The notes under the pieces are model-generated. The model ran no database searches and was not told where the DNA came from. It saw only the letters and a program-made list of their open reading frames with translations. Of a stretch of DNA of 64,000 bases, positions 1-13,395 are shown one piece after another; position 1 is the first letter of the stretch; the number at the start of each line of letters is the position of its first letter. Position numbers and translations under genes: made by a program. Origin of the DNA: Plecoglossus altivelis (Eukaryota; Chordata; Actinopteri; Osmeriformes; Plecoglossidae); assembly GCA_036571765.1 (NCBI GenBank), contig BROE01000020.1, positions 16,088,608 to 16,152,607 on the forward strand, written 5' to 3'.

Positions 1-1021
1 ATGAAGGACAATGAAGCTGAGGTCGCACAAACTGACCGATCGAGCTTCGCCTGTCCTCGTCCGTACAGCCCAGATGATCTGAACTCACCCGGAGGAAGAT
101 GCATGTTTAAAAGCCTAACAGACCTCTAGGCCTCAGCCGCCCAGGCTGGCCTGGCCAGGGGAAAGAGGGTGTGGGGGGGGGAGGCATGGCCCAGCTTTGA
201 GACATCTTTGCTGGCCAGGCATATCAATTATTCAGCCTGCTGGAGCAAAAACATGGCGACCCAGGGGCCAAGAGGCAGAAGGAGGAGAACTGGAACAGAG
301 GAGGAGGAGGAAAATGGGAGAATACAGGCAACTGGGGCAGAGGAGAAGAGGGAGAGAGAAGAGGAGGAGAGCAGGAGGAAGAAGGAGAGGAGCGAGGTGA
401 GAGAGCAGAGAGTGAGATGGAGTGAAGGAGATACAGTGGGTTTGGAACGGCCAGTATCTCCAACAAAGTCAACAGAGTTCCAATCGTCACATCTTCCCAC
501 ACATAACACCACCAGAGGCCTTCTAAGGAGAAGTGCACCTCCAGCAAGATGAGAGATAACCACTGGATTCATGAGAGACAAGTTCCTCAAACATTACGTA
601 CGGGTTAAAAAGGCAGACTTAGAAAGTAAACTTACAACAATCCATCAGTTGGTATGAAAGAGAGATTCGGAATCCATTTACAACAAGAGTGTAATTAAGT
701 TAATGTCTTATTACTATCTGTGAGTGTGTGTGTTTGTGTGTCATGACATGCTGGTGTAAAGGAATAGGCTTTTAATCCCTTTAGCACCATTAGTGTGGAT
801 CAATAACTTATTCTTGTCCTTCTGTATTCCTCCTCTTGTCTCCTTTCCTCTCTCCTCCTTTCCTCCCCTCCTTTCCTCTCCTATCATTCTTTCCTCTCCA
901 CATCTGAAGCAGGTAGGTGCTTGAGAAGCTAAATGTGTTTAACAGTTCGATAGAGACATAGATCGCATTCTAAACCCTGATACAGGGTCCTTACCAGTTT
1001 AGTACACGAGATGGCTGAGTA

Positions 1022-1101
<80 letters not shown>

Positions 1102-2169
1102 CAAAACATTTTTCAGAGATTGCACAGTATTGCTATTCGGCTCTAGCTACCAGCAAAGAAACATGCTCCAGCAGAACCTGCTCCAGCAGAACCACTGCTG
1201 CCAGCAGAAACAATTGCCCAGCTGAGCGTCTGGCATCTGTGAGAGGTCACCTGAAACTATTTGGCACTGCCACATTCTTGCGACCGCCTCTTGAGAAGAA
1301 AAATACATCCGCTATAGTCACCGTCTCTGCATCGCGGGGAGCACATAACTTAAAGTAATGGCTATGTCCTACCGCTCGTTCTCAAACATGGGCCAGCACA
1401 CCCTAGGGCTACTTGTGCCCTGTATTAATAAAAAGACCCTGGGCAAACAGCCATTAGCTGTACTGTGAGATGGGTATCAGGTGTCTAGGCCTGCGGGTTT
1501 GTATGGGAATCGTAAGTAGGGAGTTGTATTAGATGAAGTTAGGACTCTATTGTGGAATCCTTATCCATCTTCACAAACAGAGCATTAGGGTTTCATGACT
1601 GTGAGCTGGTAGTGAAGCAGGGGAGGGATAGTGAGAACAGTAATGAGAAAATTATGTTAACTTCTCATTCCAAAAGGCCAATAGCAACCTTGCCTCTCTC
1701 TCTCTACATGAAATGATAGTTAATCAAGTCTGCCCCCTGGTGGCTGAGAGAGGAAGTGTAGCTGCTGTCCAGCTGTGACACAAGTGGTCCAGAAGGGCTG
1801 TTGGGTGTCTAAAGCCACTTTCTCCATCAAACGGTTTCAGCTCAGCTTGACTCCAGTTACCCTTTAGTACCAGATACTTCACATTCCACTGCAGATAGTG
1901 ACCCTTCAATGTAGTTTGTTGTCATGGCGACTCAGCGTAAAACTGCATTGAGGGTGTCGTGAACAACACACACACGACTCTCGCTGAATCCTTTCGTCGG
2001 CAACCAAACAGAGGATTACCTGCACCTCCTTAACTGACCACGGTGTTTCGCAGGTTGCTATTACATCGAGTACAAGAATTGTGTCTATTTTGTAATTCTA
2101 TTGGGCCTGTGTGTTTACTGCTCTCTCCACAGGCATCTGTGTGTGTGTGTGTGTGTATGTGCCTCTTAC
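1..2169. other. Intronic sequence of stk4 (3' side), no exon seen
   Basis: Lies downstream of the last visible stk4 exon. I searched the minus strand for the SARAH-domain exons and found none. Contents: a purine-rich stretch (about 280-430), a C/T stretch (about 820-900), and a long (TG)n tract at 1024-1094. Short open frames here are low-complexity artefacts. Confidence 0.7.
1024..1094. repeat. (TG)n microsatellite
   Basis: An uninterrupted dinucleotide run of about 35 copies in the last visible stk4 intron. Confidence 0.95.
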
Positions 2170-5928
<3,759 letters not shown>

Positions 5929-6260
5929 GGTTGTCTTTGAGTAACACCAGTGTTTAGAAGTTGTTTTCGATATCCAGGAAAGTGCGGTAACTAGTTTTGC
6001 AACTAGCTAGCTCCCGCACCTGCTGGCTAGCTGTGCTGGAGATGTCTTCGTTTCGATGTCTTAAATTGTGGTTAACTAGCGTTAGCGGGCTAGCTAACGT
6101 GGGCTAGCGAGATGAAGTCGACCTGTTTTGGCTTTCTGACAGTTGTCTACATTAAACTTCTCAGTCGTTCGCGATTTAGTTTCAATTGGTAAAAGAATGC
6201 GGTGGGTTTGTCTATGTACAGGAATACCACTCATGCCTCCGCCATCTTTCTGTTTTAAAA
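5929..6260 (-). promoter_or_regulatory. stk4: stk4 5' UTR and probable core promoter with YY1 motif
   Basis: Upstream of the stk4 start codon. On the minus strand, 6239-6248 reads AAGATGGCGG, the YY1 motif that in many housekeeping promoters lies just downstream of the transcription start; this suggests a start near 6250. The same motif opens a four-codon upstream reading frame (ATG GCG GAG GCA TGA). The stretch 5990-6110 is rich in GCTAGC-like words. The exact start site is inferred. Confidence 0.45.
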
Positions 6261-6889
6261 CTTTATAACTACTTTACAATTACCTTGTTGGAGGCGGTCG
6301 TCTTGAGAGTATATTTAACCAGGAAGAGCGTTTGAGACTGGGCGGGTAGAAGTGAGGGACGGGGGAGGGGGGGAGACCTACATGAACAAAGACTGCAGTA
6401 CAATGACTTCAGAGGGCGCAGTAACTGCGTGCTGCAATCTGAGCGATGCATACATGTCTGTTTTCAACTTCTGTCCTTGGTTTTAACAAAATGTTGGTAT
6501 TATTAATATAGTTTCTGCCTTTCGTAGAATACATCGCCGGTCTGGCCAGTGGATGAGTAAAAACATCGGAGTCCTGCTTTCGTCCCTCCATGTCAGGTCT
6601 CAATTAACATTTGAATGATGAAAAACGACCATCTATGTCAAGTGTAACTCTCGTCTCACATGCAGTTAAACTATAAGTTCCATACTATTAGCTGCACCAA
6701 TCACCAACAAAGTTAATCATAGAATTTTCTTAATCTGAGGGTTTACAGACGCACCATGATGTCATCACAAATTGAGTGGGAGTCACAACTTTCCATCCGT
6801 TTGAATTGACGGAACCAACGTGAGTTGCTTCTTGAACAACGCAAAGCATATGGCTTGTAAGCATGAAGACAAGCAGGAACACATAATAG
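6261..6889. other. Intergenic region between stk4 and cox6c
   Basis: About 0.6 kb between the presumed stk4 transcription start and the cox6c poly(A) signal. Unique sequence; no open frame, RNA gene or repeat that I can support. Confidence 0.6.
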
Positions 6890-7144
6890 ACCATTTTATT
6901 TATGAGAACATATAAACAATGTTCACATCAGAAATCAATATAGAACATCGAGGATTAGGAACTTCCAACCGGGAATGCAGATCTTGACAACGTCTGAAAG
7001 AAAAAAAACGGCATTTGAGGTGGCTGCCCCATATTATCATGGATACCTGACATGATGCATGACAGAGAATAGTCCTACATAACACTTTAATGGGATCCTC
7101 TGCATAATTTCTCAGGTACATTAGGGTGTGACAGCCACACACGT
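6890..7144 (-). other. cox6c: cox6c 3' UTR with poly(A) signal
   Basis: The minus strand reads AATAAA at 6895-6900, about 245 nt past the stop codon, a normal 3' UTR length for this gene. No second signal was noted. Confidence 0.7.
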
Positions 7145-7681
7145 TTATTCTCCAGATGGCCGGACGCTCTCGAAGATCCCTGCTTCCCTCATGGCGTTGA
7201 ACTCCTTGGTGGCATCGTACTGCTTGTAGAAGTCAGCATAGGCCTGTTTCCTGGGCTCTGTGACTCCGTACTGGAAAGCAGGCACAGGACACTTATTTCT
7301 ACTGATCTTAAAACAATGTCGCAATCCTTTTGAAAACTGTTTTTATTTTTGACAGTACTTCCCATTCCACAGTGACATAAACAAGGTGAAGGTGAGAAGA
7401 CAAGCAGGGCATTTGCTAAGGTTGGTGGTGACGAACCATTAAAGATGGTTTATATTTGCGGGAGAAGGACCGTAGTTGGCCAGGATTACATTTACTGTAT
7501 TGTGAGCAGTCCAGGAAGTACCAATCAGACTCGATTATAGCCGATTCCTATTTTGCGCCTTGTCGGGCGGACGCACCTTGAAAGCTGCAGCAGCGATCAA
7601 GGAGAGCGTGAAAGCGATGGGTAGATGAAACCTCAGCCTCTTCCCCAGCAGTCCTCTCATCGCAGGCTTGACCAAAGACAT
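7145..7681 (-). CDS. cox6c: Cytochrome c oxidase subunit 6C
   Basis: Nuclear-encoded subunit VIc of mitochondrial complex IV, a small inner-membrane protein that supports assembly and stability rather than catalysis. Two coding exons: 7577-7681 (35 codons) and 7145-7270 (41 codons plus TAA), joined in phase 0. The 76-residue product begins MSLVKPAMRGLLGKRLRFHL, followed by a hydrophobic membrane segment (about 20-34, PIAFTLSLIAAAAF). The matrix/intermembrane tail contains the family signature QAYADFYKQYD and ends AGIFESVRPSGE. The human protein is 75 residues with the same layout (MRGLL..RLR, KAYADFY, AGIFQSV). As is usual for this subunit, no cleavable presequence is evident. Start chosen as the first ATG after a splice acceptor; A at -3. 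Confidence 0.96.
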
Positions 7682-8415
7682 CTTTAAATGTCTACGGAAG
7701 AGAAGAAGAATGAATATTCACATTTATACATGTCCATTATAGCGGAGAGATAACATTTACGAAGTTAAATGTCTCAATTTGTGCTAAAAGCGTGGGCTGA
7801 GAATCATTTCGACGACATGGTATAATGAACGTGCTGGCTATCTGCAAAGGAGAAAGTCGTCTGACCAGAGAACCTGGCTGGAACCGTCCCAACTAGTTGC
7901 TAGCGGATGTCCTTAAAGGACGACGAGTGAACTTCTGTCTTCTGATTTGTTCTAACTGCTGTCAGACGCCATAAGGAAATGTAATGAGACTACAATCACA
8001 TTTAACTGCTGTAGTAACGATCATTTGCTCAGAATCCTAACACTTACATGGTGCGTAGTACACCGGCAAACGTTAGTTTGTGAAATAGTAGCATAAACAC
8101 GCTTGGTAATAACAATGCGGTGAGACGGCTACCAACAGCGACCTAAACCAAACCTTTTTTTAAAAGCAGCGAGCGAGTTTAAATACATGAAGACATATCA
8201 GGTTGTCTTGGAAAACCGCTACCCAGAATACCGAGCAAGCATTAGCCAGAAAGCTAACTGCTAGATAATGTATCTACATGACAGACTAGAGGGCATATAC
8301 TCTTTGATTGAGAAAAGAACCTCTACTTTTGAACACAATAAAAACTTTATAATCAACCAAATGTATTGAATACAATACATGTATTAATTCTGGTTAAATT
8401 AAACCGTATACTTAC

Positions 8416-8490
8416 TAATACGACTCTCGACCTTCAGAGGGAAACGATGGTACAACTCTGACGCGTTGATCTCTGCCGGAAGTAAATGTA
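8416..8490 (-). promoter_or_regulatory. cox6c: cox6c non-coding first exon and GABP/ETS site
   Basis: A strong donor (TTA|gtaagt, minus strand) ends a non-coding exon at 8416; the start-codon exon follows after an intron of about 0.7 kb. CCGGAAGT at 8476-8483 is a consensus GABP (NRF-2)/ETS site, typical of promoters of nuclear respiratory-chain genes. The transcription start is inferred to lie within or just upstream of this site. Confidence 0.55.
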
Positions 8491-8935
8491 CGGAGTCTGT
8501 TAAGGAACAATCTTCAGGTTGGACATTTGAAGGGTCACTTAAGGTACGCGCTTGTTAATTTATCGGGTTTCTGACTTCAGGGAATAAACGTATATGTCAG
8601 TATATTATAATGTGCCTCTGCAATCACAAGAAGAAACATGTATGTACATCATTATATATTCACATAAGCGGTGGCACTGAGAACACATACACACAGCTAT
8701 TTAACAGAGGTCCCCTAAGACTGAATGTTGCGCGCTGACCTTAGAAGTGCAAAACAGAAATATTGAAGCAAATCAGTGACATAATTTTATTTTTGAAAAC
8801 GTTTAGAGTATTGTTAATTTAACACGTTTACCTAAATACTGCATTTTTCTCAGGATGTTTGTTTTGAATTCGTCTCTTTAAATAGAAATATTAATTTAGG
8901 ATTCCTAAATATTTATTTTCAACAGGTTGCTAAGG

Positions 8936-9353
8936 TATTTTTTGTTTTTGTTTTTTTGGTTTTTCGTTTTTTCTGGTTCTTTTTTTTTCTTTTCATTTTG
9001 TTTTTGTGCCGGTTCTTTTTTTTTTTTTTTTGTTTGGTTTTTTGTTTTTTGCTTCTATTTTGGTTTTTTTTTTGTTTTGTTTTGTTTTTTGTTTTTTTGT
9101 TTTTTTGTTTTTGTTTTTTTGTTTTTCGGTATTTGGTTTTCTTGTTTTTTCGTGTTTTTGTTTGGGTTTTGTTTTTGGTTTTTTTGTTTTTTGGTTCGCC
9201 TTTTTTTTATGTGGTTTGTTGTTTTTTTGGTTATTTCACTGTTTTTTGGTTTTTGTTTTTGGTTCTTTTGTTTTGGTTCCTGTTTATTGTGTTGGATTTG
9301 TTTTTGGTGTGTTTTTTGGTATTTGTTTGGTTTTGTTTTTTTTGTGTGTTTTT
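8936..9353. repeat. T-rich (TTTTTG-like) low-complexity block
   Basis: About 418 bases of T runs of 4-13 punctuated by G and rare C, with very few A residues. This is extreme strand asymmetry. Long hydrophobic F/L/V/C frames across it are artefacts of TTT and TTG codons. Confidence 0.9.
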
Positions 9354-9639
9354 CGAACACTACATTCCTGCTTTCCTTCCCCTCTCCCCACTAACACACA
9401 CACACACTCTCTCTATGACATCCTGCTATACCACTAGGTGCTGATCGTGGATACTTTCTTCGTATCTTTTAAAAACGAAAATGTATATTCATATGTTATG
9501 TTCAATTGGAACCAAACAAGTTACAGTGTGTTTAAATTAAAAATATTCACTAGTGCAAGGGTTTGTCTTTGCCCTTTAAAAGTCAAAACAATGTGTCACT
9601 GATTTGCTTCCATAGTAGTGTAGTAGATACGTCGTAGAG

Positions 9640-9867
9640 CCATGACTGCCCTTACACCCCTGTACAGTGGGAGGCGATATGTGCACTTTCGAGTTGAAAG
9701 CGATCCACCAATCAAAAACAAGAAGAAGGCCAAACCCCGCATTGCGTGCGCAAGAGGAAGAGAGCTTGAAGACGAGTGGCCTCCATTGCTGGAACGTCCG
9801 CGGCAAAAGAGGACATCATATAAAGAAGAAAAGGTGCCGCAACTTACCAAAGTCTCCATGCTGGAAG
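9640..9867 (+). promoter_or_regulatory. ncoa5: Probable ncoa5 5' non-coding exon
   Basis: CTGGAAG|gtagag at 9867/9868 is a plausible donor for a 5' untranslated exon that would join the acceptor at 11383/11384. An ATG at 9858 opens a 15-codon upstream frame that crosses this junction and stops before the main start. The same frame is open back to an ATG at 9642. The 5' limit of the exon is unknown. Confidence 0.4.
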
Positions 9868-11488
9868 GTAGAGAAACACGTAGACTGTGATCAAATACTG
9901 TTTGCTAAATGAGAGGAGACCGAGTTTGCCAAGACCCGGCATGCTCACCTCACTTAACATATCGCAGCCCACACTAGCTTTATCTGTCTAATGTACACCA
10001 CAGCTAGGCTAACTGCAAATCCCGGCTTTAGCAAACATGGTTAGCTAGCTAGTTTAACGTGTGACGTCTGATTCGTAGCTAGATACTGTACTAGTAAGAT
10101 AGATAGATAGATACATTGTAAAGTGAAAACCAAACAAATAACAGAATAATAGTTATTCTGACCTGAGTCAATGCCCCCGTTAACTCCAGTAGTATGGGCT
10201 AGTTAGGCTAACACTTCACGTTACATTTACAGTTTTCTGTTCAATTCATTTTGCGCACCCAGTTAGGGATAATAACATTTGTATACATATTAAAATATGT
10301 TGTATGTTTGTTATGGGACAGCTAAGCGTTTTATAGGCGAAAGGGAATGTTTAAATTGACAAATGCAAGGTTAAATCTTGCTAAAATGAGCTAATCGTTA
10401 TATGAAGCTTCAGCGGTGGTAGGCTACTGTGTTGGGTAGCGTTGCGGTTTTAGTCGTGAAGGTACTTCAAAATATGTATTTATTTCGCTGGTTTGATTCT
10501 CTGTTGAGTGACGACATTGTTTTTTGATGTTTTGTCCATGCTACGATTGTGATATTACGTTCATGGTTTACATTCCAAGTATTCACTTTCCGTTTCAACT
10601 TCTGTAAATTTCAAATGTTCGAGTCAACGAAAATTACATGTCTTGGGCGGATAAATGAATTAAATCAAACTTCCATCTGCAATTTCTATCAACCAGAAAT
10701 AGTTAGTGACTTGCCTTCAAAAACGTTATACGCTCAGCAGTTAAATACATAAAGTATTAGACTGTCTTCCCTTTGCTGACCCCCCAAAATTACAGCAGCA
10801 TCCTGTTGATTTTTGTGAGATTTAGACGTACATCGAGGCATCATTTTGAACCCTAAACTGTCATGTGCAAACAGGTATCCCCAATAATCGTTTTACTGGG
10901 AAAGTCTCTAGTCTACATTGTTTTTGGGGTTTATTGAGGCTGAATAAGGGCACACTGTTCATGTACAGGATACGGTCTCCTAAGTGTATGAATTTTCAAA
11001 CAGCGCTTGCATGGCCATTGTCCCCTGTTGTAAATGCAGGCAATATCAGAGTAATATGACCGCGATTATAAATATTTTAGTTGTACTCAAGTTCTCTTGA
11101 CTACTTTCGTCCGATTTTAAATCTTATATTAACAATCGCAATATGTCGTTTCTGAAATTGGCGCATTTCCGGCAAGATAAGAAGACTTGAGGAACTGATT
11201 CTGTAGCAGCCCACACGCATCGTATTATTTGACTATCGTGCATTTTGCAGGGAGTTGATATCAGTATCAACGTTTGGTCCTCCGTACAGAGTGTATCCTA
11301 ACCATTTTGGTAACGTTTATTCATCCTTCTGAATGAAACATTTTACCCCTTCTCTTTCTGTTATTCCACTGGCGTTCTGTAGGAGCTGGGATAAAATTAT
11401 CAAGCCGTACACAAACATAAAAAAGACAAATCGAATCAAATACCAAGCAATTTGCCTCAAGAAGACCAAGAAGGTTTGGGAGCTTGTC

Positions 11489-13173
11489 ATGTCCCGTAGA
11501 CGAAGCCGTAGCGGGTCTCCTTCCCTTCAGCGCTCAACCACCAGCAGTAATGACCCGCGAGATTTGGAGCGGAGGATTTTTGTGGGAAATTTGCCAACCA
11601 CACACATGGATCGGAAGGACTTGGAAGACATGTTCAGTTCTTATGGGAAGATAAATGGTCAGTAATCAACACAATACCCACCTCAAAGGAAAACAATTCT
11701 CATTTATCACTTTTAAAATGTGACCACCCTTGGTAACACGCGGGCTACCCCAAGTTACTCATAGCTTAAATTCACAGTGCTTTTGGACAGTTTGTGAGTG
11801 ATTTATTTTGTGTGAACCCAGGGTGTAACCTCATACACACTCACAGCCTAGCCTGCAGCCCATCGCAGTTCTTTTTGTTGCCAAACATAACCAGCATACC
11901 ACTGCCAGTCAAACTAGAATGCTTACCTTTTTTCTTAATCTTATATGAGTAACTTGAGGCCTGGTGTTATCAAACATTACAGATCCTAAAAAGAAAGTGT
12001 TTCTTGGTATGCGGTCCAAACCCCCTGAAATGTTCCTCTTTCAGCCCTCTCCATGTTCCATGGGTACGGATTTGTGCAGTTTGAGCGTGTTGAGGATGCG
12101 GAAGCTGCTAAGGCGGGACATAAGGGTCGAATATATAAAGGGTATAAAATAGGTAAGGTTTACCTGCAATAGATGTGAATACTTAGCTATGTAAGCTGTT
12201 TTTAGCTTGACATTTTCTCAGAAGTAGCAGGCCTAGATTTAGTCATCTGATTGCTTTTGTCAGCTTGTTTTTGTTTTTGTTTTTTTTTGTCAACAGCTTT
12301 GGCTTACTCAGTTAGTAGTTAGTGCATGCATTTCAAGTATCTAAAGTTTAGTATACTATATAATTGTCAGGATTATTGTTTAAGCAGGATGGCTACCAGT
12401 TCCATTTTAAAGAATAGCTTTTATTTTCAGTTGGAATTAAAGGTTGCTTGGTAACAAGAATGCATCCAAACAACACCCTCTGATTTCAGCTACCATTGTT
12501 TAGCTTCTGAGCCAGGAACTTGTGTTACGTAGACGTTCTTTTTGAATTGTTGTGGTCTAGTTGAATTCATGCAGTGAATACCTACTGTAACTAGTGATTC
12601 TACGCTTAAATCGTGATATTTCTGAATAAAAGTGGCGTTCTTCTTTTGGAGGGGTGCAAATTAAAGATCTAATAAACACTTACAAACCTTAAATGATGCA
12701 TCTTAAAATATTTAACAAGTTGAAATGCTTATGTGTTGTCAGTGAAATGGAGCACTAATATTTATGATACTTTTCTAATCAATTTCACATGTATCTAGGA
12801 AAATCTTGCCTTGATTTTTCAAGGTTAAAGCAACACATTTCTCCCTTTTCTGATTTTGAATTTGTGAAGTAGACCGGGATGAATTTTGCTTAAAGAACAC
12901 CATCCTGCAAAGAACTTCTGACGTTCTGCCATATTTTTTCATCGTCCAATTTTCTATTGGGATTTTCTGAACTTTTCCGGAGCTCAATTTGATGGAACGT
13001 GGAAGTGTGCGCCATGTCAAAGTTCACGGTCACTTCAAAAAGCAACAATCCGCTGATATTAAATTAAATGTTACTGTTATGTTCAACGTTTGGATTGGTT
13101 TATTTTCAGATGTAAATATGGCTGCGGAGCGACGACAGAGTAAACCTCAAACCCGGCCAAGCCCTTCACGCAG
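11489..13173 (+). CDS. ncoa5: ncoa5 exons encoding the RRM
   Basis: Three exons form one RNA-recognition motif. RNP2 is IFVGNL (residues 30-35) and RNP1 is HGYGFVQF (62-69), with the aromatic positions expected for RNA stacking. The fold's second helix reads ERVEDAEAAKAGHKG and the last strand YKGYKIDVNMA. The first exon begins in the 5' UTR (acceptor at 11382-11383). The donor after 11657 is a weaker gtcagt. The layout resembles RALY/hnRNP C-type single RRMs. Confidence 0.88.
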
Positions 13174-13358
13174 GTAAAGTAACGCTAAGTGGGTGTGAAG
13201 ACTTGCCAGCATCTCAGCTGCTCTGGTAAAAGCGTTTTTTTTCTTCTTCCCCACAGCAGTCAATTTCACCGGGGGCTGTCAAAGCGTTTTTGACCAATTG
13301 AGATTTAAACCTTTTTTTTTTTCTTTTCATTTCATTCTTTTTTCTTTTTTTCTTTCTT

Positions 13359-13395
<37 letters not shown>

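Noticed and set aside
1..2169. SARAH-domain exons of stk4
   Set aside because: No minus-strand match to the conserved C-terminal helix (KYQ.KRQPILDA-type) could be found; they must lie outside the window.
8416..8426. TAATACGACTC, resembling the start of a T7 phage promoter
   Set aside because: Only 11 bases match, the rest differs, and it lies at the cox6c first-exon donor in vertebrate DNA. Chance, not vector sequence.
8927..9444. Long hydrophobic open frames (Phe/Leu/Val/Cys)
   Set aside because: They are produced by T-rich low-complexity DNA; all three plus frames are open and none resembles a protein.
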